A stretch of 64,000 bases of DNA, taken from Rhodoplanes sp. (lineage in GTDB: Bacteria; Pseudomonadota; Alphaproteobacteria; Rhizobiales; Xanthobacteraceae). Both the position numbers and the translations under genes were made by a program. Where the stretch lies: positions 372,001 to 436,000 of the forward strand of contig NZ_JACAAX010000001.1 in NCBI RefSeq assembly GCF_013377085.1. The letters are read 5' to 3'. Position 1 is the first letter of the stretch; each line of letters starts with the position of its first letter. Of the stretch, positions 36,909 through 45,339 are shown one piece after another. The notes beneath the pieces were generated by a model. It was not told where the DNA came from, did not search any database, and worked only from the letters and a program-made list of their open reading frames with translations.

Positions 36909-37391
36909 CTAAGGCGGCGGCCCCCGGCCGAACATGTCGCTGGCCTCCGGCTTGCCGAACCGGGCCCGGATCGCCTTCTCGATCGGGCCGCCGGCCAGCA
37001 GCACGAAGAACAAGAGCGGCAGCGCGATAGCGATGACGGTCCAGGCGGCGACCGCGCAGACGATGCCGAGGCTGGCGGTGAGCCAGGTGCAGGCCGCCGT
37101 GGTGAGCCCGCGCACCCGCGCCTCGCCGGAGCCGCGCACGATCACGCCGGCGCCCAGAAAGCCGATGCCGGTCAGGATGCCCTGGACGACGCGGCTGACC
37201 GCGTTGAGGGCGTCGCTCGGCGCGATGGTGGGGTCGAGCACGGCCGTCACGGCGAGCGACGAGCCGAGCCCGACCAGGCCGAGCGTGCGCATGCCGGTCG
37301 GCTTGCCGTGCAGGTCGCGGTTGAGCCCGAGCGCCATGCCGATGACCGTGGCCGTGCTCAGCCGGATCGCGATGTCGGTCCAGTCCATCAT
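36909..37391 (-). CDS. MgtC/SapB-family membrane protein
   Basis: A 160-residue inner-membrane protein with four hydrophobic segments. Family motifs: GMALGLNRDLHGKPTGMRTL (first loop with RxxxxKPAGxRT pattern), ILTGIGFLGAGVIV and RGLTTAACTWLTASLGIVCA. MgtC relatives help cells in low magnesium or inside hosts, and some act on ATP synthase; here only membership is certain. The ATG at 37391 has AGGA upstream. An inverted repeat cluster separates it from the next minus-strand gene. Confidence 0.9.
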   Translation of the reverse strand: MMDWTDIAIRLSTATVIGMALGLNRDLHGKPTGMRTLGLVGLGSSLAVTAVLDPTIAPSDALNAVSRVVQGILTGIGFLGAGVIVRGSGEARVRGLTTAACTWLTASLGIVCAVAAWTVIAIALPLLFFVLLAGGPIEKAIRARFGKPEASDMFGRGPPP

Positions 37392-37432
37392 GGCGGCGGT
37401 ATCCTGGCAAAACACGGCATTGCTTGTGTGGC

Positions 37433-37592
37433 CACCCTCCCCTGGGTATCGCGGCTTTGCCGCGACGGGAGGGTCGGGCGTCCGCGTAGCGGACGACCGG
37501 GGTGGGGTGAAGCCCCAAAGATCGGCTTCGCCGATCACCCCCTCCCGGCGAGCTTCGCTCGCCGACCTCCCCCCTCCAGGGGGAGGTGAAGA
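37433..37592. repeat. Cluster of short hairpins (family F)
   Basis: Successive small hairpins such as TCGCGGCTTTGCCGCGA, CGTCCGCGTAGCGGACG, GATCGGCTTCGCCGATC and GGCGAGCTTCGCTCGCC lie inside an outer pair CCCTCCC/GGGAGGG-type stem. This fills the gap between the MgtC gene and the large oxidoreductase. Confidence 0.7.
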
Positions 37593-37617
37593 GGTGAGCC
37601 GCCGTATTGCATCACTC

Positions 37618-40600
37618 TCACCCCGCGATGTGCCCGCGAAGATCGAGATGGCGCAGCGCGCGGTCGATCCACTGCTTGGTCAGCTTCTCCTGGGTGCCGT
37701 TCTGCGACAGGCGGCTGCGCAGATTGGCGAAGTCGACATGGTCGAGCTCCTGGTCCTGGTTGGCGCAGGAGAACACGATGGTCTCGGTGCCGGTCGTCGG
37801 GTCCTTGTGGACCTGCAGGCACTGGGCACAGATCTCCTTCATCATGCATTGCATCGGCGAGTTGATCGAGCCGATCGCCTTGTGACCGGGCTTGAGATGG
37901 GCGGCCAGCATGCCGTGGCGGGCACGGGCGACGGCGGACATCATGCCGTCGGATCCGATGGCGATGACGCGGTCGACCTCCTTGAGGTCGATCGGCCGAT
38001 CGCCGAGCGCGCCGGTGGCATAGGCTTCGAGCGCCGCCACCATGTTGCCGACATAGGCCTTGTCCTGCGGCCGCTCGGGCGCAAAGCCCGGCGCCTCGTC
38101 GCAGCACCACACGATGGCGTCGGCGGCACGCTCGATCTCGGCGACCTTGTAGCGGTCGCGCCGCTGCTTGTAGCCGGCAAAGTACAGGACCTTGCCGCCG
38201 CGCTCGCGCGCCGCCTCGCCGATCGAGAACAGCACGGCGTTGCCCAGCCCGCCGCCGATCAGGAGCACGGTCTCGCCCGGCTCGATCTCGGTCGGCGCGC
38301 CGGTCGGTCCCATCAGGATCACGGGCTCGCCGGGCCGCAGCGTGGCGCACAGATCGGACGAGCCGCCCATCTCCAGCACGATGGTGGCGAGCAGGCCCTG
38401 CTCGCGGTCGACCCAGGCGCCGGTCAGCGCCAAGCCTTCCATGGCGAGGCAGGTGCCGTCCACATGCGTCGCGTAGCTCTCGTAGTTCTGCAGGCGGTAG
38501 AACTGGCCGGGCTGGAAGGCGCTCGCCGCCATCGGGGCGCGCACCACCACCTCGACGATGGTCGGGGTGAGGCGGTTGACCTGATGGATCACGGGCCGAA
38601 GCTCCTGGTCGAGCTTGTCGAACAGATAGGCGCGGCGCATCGGCGCCGTGTCGACCTTGGAGAGCAGCCGGCTGACCACCGGATAGCCCTGCTTGGCGCT
38701 CGCCATCGCCTTCACCACATTGCCGGCGAAGGAGGGATGCAGGTCGCCGAAGAAGCTGACGGCGCGGCCGTCGGCCCGCACGCTGGTCAGCACATGGGCG
38801 GTCGCCGGCTTGGCGATGCGCTCCGGCGTCACCGTCTCGCCGTCCTCGCTCTTCGCCCGGTAGTACTTGCCGTCGAGCACCATGGCGGGGTCCTCGCGGG
38901 CCAGCGTGGTGTTCGGCTGGGTGCCGGCCGCCACCACGATGGTGCGGGCCGGCAGCGTCACCTCGGCCGCGCCGGGCCCCTCGCCCTGGCGGGCGAGCTT
39001 GAGCGCCTTGGCCATGCCGTAGCTGTCCAACACGACCTCGGTCGGGGAAAGCCTCTCGGCGAACCGGATGCCTTCCTCCATCGCCTTGGCGATCTCCTCG
39101 TGGTTGAGCGTGTAGCTCGGCGCCTCGACCATACGGCGGCGATACGCCACCGTGACGCCGCCCCAGCGCTTCACCAGAGCGGCGAGGTTCGGCGGCCGGC
39201 CTTCGCGGGCCGCGGCCTCGCGCTCGGCGCGGATTTGCCGCGCATGGTCGATGAACTCGTCGGCGGTCGCCGCCTCGGCCTCGCTCCACAGGGCACGCAC
39301 CTGCGCGGCGCTGCGCTCGACCGCCAGCGCCTCGTAGCGGGCCAGGAACTTCTCCACCTGCAGCGGATAGTAGGCGAGCGCCTCGGTCGCGGTGTCGATC
39401 GCCGTCAGGCCGCCGCCGATGACGATCACGGGCAGGCGGATCTGCAGGTTGGCGATGCTGTCGGGCTTGGCCGCGCCGGTGAGCTGCAGCGCCATCAGGA
39501 AGTCGGAGGCCTGGCGCACGCCGGTGGCGAGCCCGTTGAGCATCGGCACCACGGTCGGCTTGCCGGCGCCGGTGCACAGCGCGACGTGATCGAAGCCGAG
39601 ATGGAAGGCGTCCTCGAGCCCGAGCGTGCCGCCGAAGCGCACGCCGCCATACATCTTGAACTGGCTTCGCCGCTCCAGCAGCAGCCGGATGAGCTTCAAG
39701 TAGTTCTTGTTCCAGCGCACCGTGATGCCGTACTCGGCGACGCCGCCGAAGCCGGCCATCACGCGGGTGCCGAGATTCTCCTCCAGCTCCGCGATGTCGC
39801 GGATCGGCCGGAAGGGCACGCGGGCGCCGTTCGCATCGACGCCGGACAGCTCGGGCGCCAGCGGCTCGACCTTCAAGCCGTCGACCGCGACGATGCCGTG
39901 GCCGTCGTTCATCAGGTGATGCGCGAGCGTGAAGCCGGCGGGCCCGAGGCCGACCACCAGCACGGTGCGGCCGGAGTCGGGACGGGGCAGGGGACGGCGC
40001 AGGTTCAGCGGGTTCCAGCGGGTCAGCAGCGAGTAGATCTCGAAGCCCCAGGGCAGATCCAGCACGTCCTTGAGGGTGCGGGTCTCGATCTGCGGGATGT
40101 CGACCGGGTCCTGCTTCTGATAGATGCACGACTTCATGCAGTCGTTGCAGATACGGTGGCCGGTCGCGGCGCACATCGGGTTGTCGATGGTGGCGATCGC
40201 CAGCGCACCGACCGTGTGGCCGCCCGCCTTGACGAGATTCATCTCGGAGATTTTTTCCTCGAGCGGGCAGCCGGCCAGCGCCACGCCGAACTCGTTGCGG
40301 CGGAAGCTGCCGGTCTTCTCCTTGAGGCCGCGGGCGCAACTGTCCTTGCCCTGGTTGTGGCACCAGATGCAGTAGTTGGCGTGATCGAGCGCGCCGGTCA
40401 GATCGGTGCCGCAGTCGGTGAGGGCGAAGCCCTCGCGGAAGCGGCGATGATGGTCCGGCAGCTTGTACATGGTGACGCCGTCGACCACCTCGGTCTCGAC
40501 CGGCACCAGTCGCATCGGGTCTATCTTGCCGGGTGCCTTGAACAGCACACCGTCATGGTGACGGTGCTGGCCCGCCTCCGTATGGATCGCCCAGGCGGCG

Positions 40601-41133
40601 TAGCGGGCGGCGAGATCCAGGACCTCGGCATGCTCGGCTTCGGTCTCGAAGATCGGCGCGATGAAGGTGGCGAAGCGCAGCTCGTCGAACGGACCGCCCA
40701 GCACCTCCTCGAGGGCGCGGCGCAGTGCGTCGCCGTCGAACGCCGCGGCGGCGGCCGCACCGAATTTCTTGGCGGCGCGGCGCTGCACGAACAGGCGCTT
40801 GACCGTGTAGAGCGGGGCGAGCGCGTCGTGGCGCGCCTGCAGGGCACGCATTTCGGTGCCGATCCCGAACAGCGCGGCGACGACATCCTCGAGATGCGGC
40901 GCGAGCGCGATCAGGAGCTCGGACTCGTCCTTCGGCGCGACGGCGTCGGGCGTCGTGCGCGCCGTCACCAGGCGGTCGTGCAGGGCGACGTCGGTCTCGG
41001 CCAGATGGGCCACGAAGGCGGCATCGAGCCGGGCGAGCCCGTCGCGGCCATACAGGTCCGCGAAGTCGAGGTCGTAGGCGAGGCGAAGCGGCGCGTCGGC
41101 GGGGGGCGCAACAGGATCGGTCAACGAAGCCAT
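37618..41133 (-). CDS. Fused GltD-like and NfnA/PyrK-like flavin-iron-sulfur oxidoreductase
   Basis: A 1171-residue cytoplasmic enzyme. Residues 1-235 are an unrecognised N-terminal region. At 250-350 there are cysteine clusters (C255, C258, C266, C289; then C321, C329, C332, C336, with GCPLEEKISEMN), like the 4Fe-4S part of GltD/NfnB. At 388-820 there is a two-dinucleotide-fold domain with VVGLGPAG (393-400) and VIGGGLTAID (571-580). At 850-1130 there is a ferredoxin-NADP-reductase/PyrK-like module (GQFYRLQNYE, LLIGGGLGNAVLF) ending in a 2Fe-2S cysteine set C1096, C1102, C1105, C1123. It probably moves electrons between NAD(P)H and ferredoxin or another acceptor. It is transcribed alone. Confidence 0.85.
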   Translation of the reverse strand: MASLTDPVAPPADAPLRLAYDLDFADLYGRDGLARLDAAFVAHLAETDVALHDRLVTARTTPDAVAPKDESELLIALAPHLEDVVAALFGIGTEMRALQARHDALAPLYTVKRLFVQRRAAKKFGAAAAAAFDGDALRRALEEVLGGPFDELRFATFIAPIFETEAEHAEVLDLAARYAAWAIHTEAGQHRHHDGVLFKAPGKIDPMRLVPVETEVVDGVTMYKLPDHHRRFREGFALTDCGTDLTGALDHANYCIWCHNQGKDSCARGLKEKTGSFRRNEFGVALAGCPLEEKISEMNLVKAGGHTVGALAIATIDNPMCAATGHRICNDCMKSCIYQKQDPVDIPQIETRTLKDVLDLPWGFEIYSLLTRWNPLNLRRPLPRPDSGRTVLVVGLGPAGFTLAHHLMNDGHGIVAVDGLKVEPLAPELSGVDANGARVPFRPIRDIAELEENLGTRVMAGFGGVAEYGITVRWNKNYLKLIRLLLERRSQFKMYGGVRFGGTLGLEDAFHLGFDHVALCTGAGKPTVVPMLNGLATGVRQASDFLMALQLTGAAKPDSIANLQIRLPVIVIGGGLTAIDTATEALAYYPLQVEKFLARYEALAVERSAAQVRALWSEAEAATADEFIDHARQIRAEREAAAREGRPPNLAALVKRWGGVTVAYRRRMVEAPSYTLNHEEIAKAMEEGIRFAERLSPTEVVLDSYGMAKALKLARQGEGPGAAEVTLPARTIVVAAGTQPNTTLAREDPAMVLDGKYYRAKSEDGETVTPERIAKPATAHVLTSVRADGRAVSFFGDLHPSFAGNVVKAMASAKQGYPVVSRLLSKVDTAPMRRAYLFDKLDQELRPVIHQVNRLTPTIVEVVVRAPMAASAFQPGQFYRLQNYESYATHVDGTCLAMEGLALTGAWVDREQGLLATIVLEMGGSSDLCATLRPGEPVILMGPTGAPTEIEPGETVLLIGGGLGNAVLFSIGEAARERGGKVLYFAGYKQRRDRYKVAEIERAADAIVWCCDEAPGFAPERPQDKAYVGNMVAALEAYATGALGDRPIDLKEVDRVIAIGSDGMMSAVARARHGMLAAHLKPGHKAIGSINSPMQCMMKEICAQCLQVHKDPTTGTETIVFSCANQDQELDHVDFANLRSRLSQNGTQEKLTKQWIDRALRHLDLRGHIAG

Positions 41134-41564
41134 GTCGGAATGCTGTCCTCGGGGCCGCCCGGCGCGGCCATGTCGGGTCTGGAGGTTTCGGGCTGGGCGC
41201 CTATAGCACGAATCGGCGCCGTGGGCGTGCGGCGATGCGGGCCCTGCGTTGGCTCGTTCGGCGCCTCCGACGGTGCCGGACCGGGCCTTCGGCCGGCGGG
41301 AGCACGGTTTTTTACTACCCCCGTGATAGGACTAATGGCGTCGCGGGAGAATTAGGTGTCTAAAGTTCGCACCGAGCGGGCGCAACGACGCGCCTGCATC
41401 TGGTCCCGGCCGCGGCGCCTGCCGCCGTTTCGGCGCTTCCGAGGACGTGTCCGGGTGATGTATGCGATGAGGACCGTGTGCGGCCGGAGGCCAGCGCCGG
41501 AACATGCCTTGCATGTCCCGGGTGGGCCGACGTGTCGCCCGGCCGGGCCAAATCAGGTCGTCCC
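41134..41564. other. Divergent promoter region without a gene
   Basis: About 430 bases separate the oxidoreductase from the GntR gene. The only AT-rich patch is 41310-41365, with a T run at 41310-41315 and the words TAATGG and GAATTAGG. Promoters for one or both genes probably lie here, but no consensus pair is clear. Short plus-strand frames here look spurious. Confidence 0.4.
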
Positions 41565-42362
41565 ATGAGCGAATCCGAATTATCCTTCGATGTGCCGGCG
41601 CTGGTCTCGCTATCGCGCCAGATCGAGCAGCATCTCGAGCGCCTGATCGTGCAGGGCACGCTCAAGAGCGGGCAGAAGCTGTCGGAGCCCGACATCGCCA
41701 AGCGGTTCCGGACCAGCCGGTCGCCGGTCCGCGAGGCGCTGCGGCGGCTCGAGCAGCTCGGGCTGGTGGTCATCGAGCCGCGGCGTGGCGCCTCGGTGAA
41801 GGCGCCGAACGAGCGCGACATCGCCGACATGCTGGCGATCCGCGAGGCGCTGGAAGGCATGGCGGCGCGGTTGGCGGCCGAGCGTGCCGACGACGAGGAC
41901 ATCACGCGGCTGCGGGCCTGCGCGGTCGATCCGGGGAACGAGGACGACGAGGACGATCCCGATCTGGCGCTGGTGGATTTCCACGAGGCCGTGATCCTGG
42001 CGGCCAGGAACCCCGCCCTGCAGGCGATGCTGCGCGGTTCGCTCAATCTGTTCCGCATGGTGCGGTCGATCCCGGCCGACCATCACGCCCGCAAGGCGCT
42101 CGCCGCCGGCGAGCACATGGCGATCCTCGAGGCGATCGCGGCGCGCGATCCCGATGCCGCCGAGGCGGCGGCCCGCAAGCACATCCGCACCATGCGGGAC
42201 CAGCTTCTGGGGGCCGACGGGATCGCGCTGGCGATCACGCCACCGCCGGCCGGCGCACGGCCGGCTGCTGCGATGGAGGGCGAGGAGCTGCTGCGCCGCA
42301 GCCCCACAGCCCGGCGGGTCTTGCAACAGATCTCCGCCGCCGAGATCGGCCGCGACGATTGA
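41565..42362 (+). CDS. GntR-family regulator with FCD domain
   Basis: A 265-residue regulator. The winged helix is at 10-80 (IEQHLERLIVQGTLKSGQKL; RTSRSPVREALRRLEQLGLV). The FCD domain at 90-220 has metal-type histidines in DFHEAVILAA and AGEHMAILEA. A C-terminal tail of about 45 residues is unusual for the family. It is divergent from the large oxidoreductase, which is the nearest candidate target. The ATG at 41565 has only a weak ribosome site. Confidence 0.9.
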   Translation: MSESELSFDVPALVSLSRQIEQHLERLIVQGTLKSGQKLSEPDIAKRFRTSRSPVREALRRLEQLGLVVIEPRRGASVKAPNERDIADMLAIREALEGMAARLAAERADDEDITRLRACAVDPGNEDDEDDPDLALVDFHEAVILAARNPALQAMLRGSLNLFRMVRSIPADHHARKALAAGEHMAILEAIAARDPDAAEAAARKHIRTMRDQLLGADGIALAITPPPAGARPAAAMEGEELLRRSPTARRVLQQISAAEIGRDD

Positions 42363-42381
42363 GGCGGTCGTCAGGACCGCC
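42363..42381 (+). terminator. Hairpin after the GntR gene
   Basis: GGCGGTC and GACCGCC flank GTCAG directly after the stop codon, between convergent genes. Short but perfect; no T run. Confidence 0.45.
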
Positions 42382-42415
42382 GACGTGTGATCACCGAGAC
42401 TGATCGAGACCGGCG

Positions 42416-42574
42416 TCAGCCACTGGCCAGACGATCCTCGATGTCGTTGGCGACCTCCTCGCACACGGCGGCGAGCTCGATCAGCTCCTTCTTGACGAAG
42501 TCGTCGGCCGCCTTATCGGCGAGCTCGCGATATTTCACCGCCTGATCGCGGAGGTAGTCCTCGATCACGTCCAT
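42416..42574 (-). CDS. Small helical protein, unknown
   Basis: A 52-residue acidic, all-helical protein (YLRDQAVKYRELADKAADDF; ELIELAAVCEEVANDIEDRL). The ATG at 42574 has GGAG eight bases upstream; the open frame extends 37 codons further but those residues look non-conserved. Short proteins with the YRELA-AVCEEVAN pattern are, as far as I recall, common in this order. The function is unknown. Confidence 0.65.
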   Translation of the reverse strand: MDVIEDYLRDQAVKYRELADKAADDFVKKELIELAAVCEEVANDIEDRLASG

Positions 42575-42814
42575 GCGACGCTCTCCGTCCGGTCGGACCA
42601 CGGAACGGCGGTCTTCGGTCGATCCGGTCTCACCTCGGCCGAAAACCGCTGGTTCGCGGTCCGAGCACGCCCGTCCGCGCACCACGATGGTATCATCCGA
42701 AGTGTGAGCCGCGCTTGATGCCTGTCAAGGCACCGCGGTGCAGGATTGCGCCGCACCCGTCCCGGCGACGCTTTGCGCCGGCCTCGCCGGGACTCCCGGC
42801 GACGCCGCTGCGGC

Positions 42815-43717
42815 TCAGCGCCGGGTGAGATCGACGAGCGTCTGGCCGAGGCGCTCGCGCACCGCCTCGGCCTCCTCGGGCGTCCAGCGGCGAAAGCCTT
42901 CGCCCGTCTTCATGCCGAGCTTGCCCTCGGCGACCTTCTGCCGGAGGAGCTCGTTCACCTCGGGGGCGCGGTCGAGATGGGGCACCAGGGTCTCCTGGAT
43001 GTCGAGCGTCAGATCGAGCCCGACCAGGTCGCTCTGCTCGAGCGGCCCGAGCACGGCGAGCCGCGCCCCGAAACCGTCCTTGACCACCGTGTCGATCGTC
43101 TCGGCGTCGGCGACGCCGGCGGCGAGCAGCGCGATCGCCTCGCGCTTGAGGGCGTGCTGCAGGCGATTGCCGATGAAACCCGGAATGTCGCGCCGGACAT
43201 GCACGGGCCGCTTCCCGGCGCGACGCAGCACCTCCATGGTGCGGGTGACCGTCTCGGCGCTGGTCCATTCGGTCTGGACCACCTCGACGAGCGGCACCAG
43301 ATGCGGCGGATTCCAGAAATGGGTGCCGATCACCCGGTCCCGGTGCAGGAGATGGCGGCCGATCTCGGTGCTCGGGATCGCCGACGAGTTGCTGGCCAGG
43401 ATGGTGTCGGGCCGCACGATCGCCTCGAGCTCGGCGAACAGCTTGCGCTTGAGCGCGAGCTTTTCCGGCGCGGCCTCGACGACCAGGTCGCTGCCGGCCG
43501 CGGCCGTTTCGAGCTGGTCGTGGACCGCGATGCGCTCGATCACGCCGCTGTCGTGCTCGAGCAGGTCGGCGATCAGGCCGAGCCGCATCGGCAGCGAGCG
43601 GCGGATCGCCTCGTCCGGGTCGAACACGCGAACCGGGTGCCCGGCGGCGGCGAACAGATAGGCGATGCCGTGGCCCATCAGGCCGCCGCCCACGACTGCG
43701 ATGGTGGAAGTGGTCAC
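42815..43717 (-). CDS. 3-Hydroxyacyl-CoA dehydrogenase family protein
   Basis: A 300-residue NAD-dependent dehydrogenase. The N-terminal Rossmann motif is IAVVGGGLMGHGIAYLFA; the substrate loop is NSSAIPSTEIG; the catalytic His is in GTHFWNPPHLVPLVEVV; the C-terminal domain holds DIPGFIGNRLQHALKREAIA. It starts with GTG at 43717 with GGAG five to six bases before it. Relatives act on 3-hydroxybutyryl-CoA, carnitine or L-gulonate; the exact substrate is open. It is a single gene, with the ArsR regulator upstream in the same direction. Confidence 0.88.
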   Translation of the reverse strand: MTTSTIAVVGGGLMGHGIAYLFAAAGHPVRVFDPDEAIRRSLPMRLGLIADLLEHDSGVIERIAVHDQLETAAAGSDLVVEAAPEKLALKRKLFAELEAIVRPDTILASNSSAIPSTEIGRHLLHRDRVIGTHFWNPPHLVPLVEVVQTEWTSAETVTRTMEVLRRAGKRPVHVRRDIPGFIGNRLQHALKREAIALLAAGVADAETIDTVVKDGFGARLAVLGPLEQSDLVGLDLTLDIQETLVPHLDRAPEVNELLRQKVAEGKLGMKTGEGFRRWTPEEAEAVRERLGQTLVDLTRR

Positions 43718-43855
43718 GTCGACTCCATGCCTTGTCGGCCGTCGCCGGCGCATGGCGTCTGGCGCGGCGGAGCGGTCACGCGGGCGGCTGGTTCGCCGCT
43801 GGTTCTGACATGCTGGCGCACCACGGTGCGCGGCCCGTCACGGCGCCCCTGCGCG

Positions 43856-44224
43856 TCACCGCGCGCGGCGGGGCGGCTTGCAGAACGACCGGTGCAGGGC
43901 GGCGATGATCTCGCGCACCTCCGGCCGGGCCAGGGAATAGTAGACGTTCTTGCCGTCGCGGCGCGTCTCGACGAGGTCGTCGGCGCGCAGGCGGGCGAGC
44001 TGCTGCGACACGGCCGGCTGGCGAAGCTTGACGGTCTGCTCGATCTCGCTGACCGACTTCTCGCCCTCGGTCAGCATGCACAGGATGACGAGCCGGGCTT
44101 CGTGCGACAGCGCCTTCAGGAATTCGCTCGCCTCTCGCGCATTGGCGCGCATGGTGCCGAAATCGACACCGGTGCTCGATGAGGATGCGCGCGGCCGGCG
44201 GGCGACGGGGGTCTGAAGGTTCAT
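43856..44224 (-). CDS. ArsR-family regulator, probable persulfide sensor (BigR/SqrR type)
   Basis: A 122-residue winged-helix repressor. The core is EFLKALSHEARLVILCMLTE and VKLRQPAVSQQLARLRADDL (recognition helix), followed by the wing RRDGKNVYYSLA. Only two cysteines occur, C49 in VILCML and C115 in RSFCKPP, 66 residues apart. BigR, SqrR and YgaV, which sense reactive sulfur by a tetrasulfide bridge, have their cysteine pair at the same 66-residue spacing. The ATG at 44224 has AGGA upstream. No sulfide-oxidation gene is adjacent, so targets are elsewhere or include itself. Confidence 0.85.
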   Translation of the reverse strand: MNLQTPVARRPRASSSSTGVDFGTMRANAREASEFLKALSHEARLVILCMLTEGEKSVSEIEQTVKLRQPAVSQQLARLRADDLVETRRDGKNVYYSLARPEVREIIAALHRSFCKPPRRAR

Positions 44225-44760
44225 GCGTGGTCCTGTCTCGGGTAACGTGCCGGGCCGCCGGTCGAAGTCGTCCGGCCGAAACCGTCCGGCCGAAGTCATC
44301 CGCCCGAAGCGTCCCGCGCGCCGAAGCGGCGGTCGCCGCGGTTTTGCAGCGCAACAGTCGAGTCAGATAACACGACGAGCCGCATTTGTCAGCGCACGCC
44401 GATCTGGTGCGGGCCGGACATGCGAACGACGGCGCGGCCGCACGACGCTTTTGGCGAATTGCGCCCCGCGCAGCACATGGCGCTCGGCGATTCGAAGCCT
44501 CCGCGGTCAGTCGTTCCGGCCGCCCGGCGGCGCCACCTTGTCATGCCGCCCGATCTGTCGCGACCGTCGATGCGGCTCTGTCCAAAGCTCCGCCGTGCCC
44601 TGCTTGCCGCCGGTGTCGCGGTTCTTGGGATCGTCCTTCGGATCGTTGGTCACGACCCCATCCCTGCGAGCTGGCCCTGCGAGCCGGCTTGTCTCGCCGA
44701 ACGAAATGGCTTTGCTCGGCGCCCCGCACAGGGGCGCCGAGGACCGGATGTGGGGCGGCG
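44225..44760. other. Spacer between ArsR and HPF-like genes
   Basis: About 535 bases. Near 44230-44310 there are repeated CCGAA-type words (AAGTCGTCCGGCCGAAACCG region), and the right end carries a terminator. No real gene was recognised; overlapping frames on both strands have no family-like sequence. Confidence 0.4.
44715..44741 (-). terminator. Terminator hairpin after the HPF-like gene
   Basis: Perfect 11-base arms CTCGGCGCCCC and GGGGCGCCGAG enclose GCACA, 20 bases downstream of the minus-strand stop at 44761. Confidence 0.6.
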
Positions 44761-45339
44761 CTATTCGGGCGTTTTCACCCGCACCTTGGTGGCGACCGGA
44801 CCCGTGTCGCCGACGCCCTCGACATAGTAGAGCTCGTCACCGCGGCCGAGCGCATCGAAATCGCCGGCCAGCACGCTGTTGCGGTGGAAGTAGAGCAGGC
44901 TGCCCTCGGACGTGACCAGATAGCCGAAGTCCTGCTCGGGCTGCACCTCGGCGACCTGACCGAGCCGCTGGTTCTGAATATCGCTGTAGATGGCCTTGGT
45001 CTTGCCCTGGCGCTGCTCCTTGAGGCCGACGAGCTGCCGCTCGGCGATGCGGAAGGCCTCGTTGATGGCCTTCTGCAGGTCGGGCCGCTGATACTTGCGT
45101 TGCAGGTGCTCGGGCTCGTGGCTGACCACCAGATCGGCACGTCCCGGAATTCCGATCTCGATGCGCACCACGGGCGGGATCGAGGTCCCGTTCGATTTGG
45201 CACGCTGGTCGACCCGCACCCGGCACGAGGTGATGCGATCGAACAGCCGCTCGAGCTCCGAGACACGGCCGCGGATCACGGTCTCCGCCCAATCCGAGGA
45301 GTCGATGTTGTGGAAAGCGATCTCGACAGGAACTTGCAT
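44761..45339 (-). CDS. Ribosome hibernation (HPF/RaiA) domain fused to a cold-shock domain
   Basis: A 192-residue protein. Residues 1-110 match the HPF/RaiA fold (PVEIAFHNIDSSDWAETVIR, RVSELERLFDRITSCRVRVD). Residues about 126-190 form a cold-shock-like OB domain (GQVAEVQPEQDFGYLVTSEG with an RNP1-like FGYLV, and LLYFHRNSV as RNP2-like). HPF proteins silence 100S or 70S ribosomes in stationary phase. The second domain usually is a dimerising module, so a nucleic-acid-binding domain here is a different design. It starts with ATG at 45339 after AGGTGA. Monocistronic. Confidence 0.85.
   Translation of the reverse strand: MQVPVEIAFHNIDSSDWAETVIRGRVSELERLFDRITSCRVRVDQRAKSNGTSIPPVVRIEIGIPGRADLVVSHEPEHLQRKYQRPDLQKAINEAFRIAERQLVGLKEQRQGKTKAIYSDIQNQRLGQVAEVQPEQDFGYLVTSEGSLLYFHRNSVLAGDFDALGRGDELYYVEGVGDTGPVATKVRVKTPE

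Noticed and set aside
36934-41355. A 1473-codon plus-strand open frame opposite the large oxidoreductase
   Set aside because: It is the antisense shadow of a clear minus-strand gene in very GC-rich DNA; its residues are low-complexity (R, G, A, L, H, D) and show no family motif.
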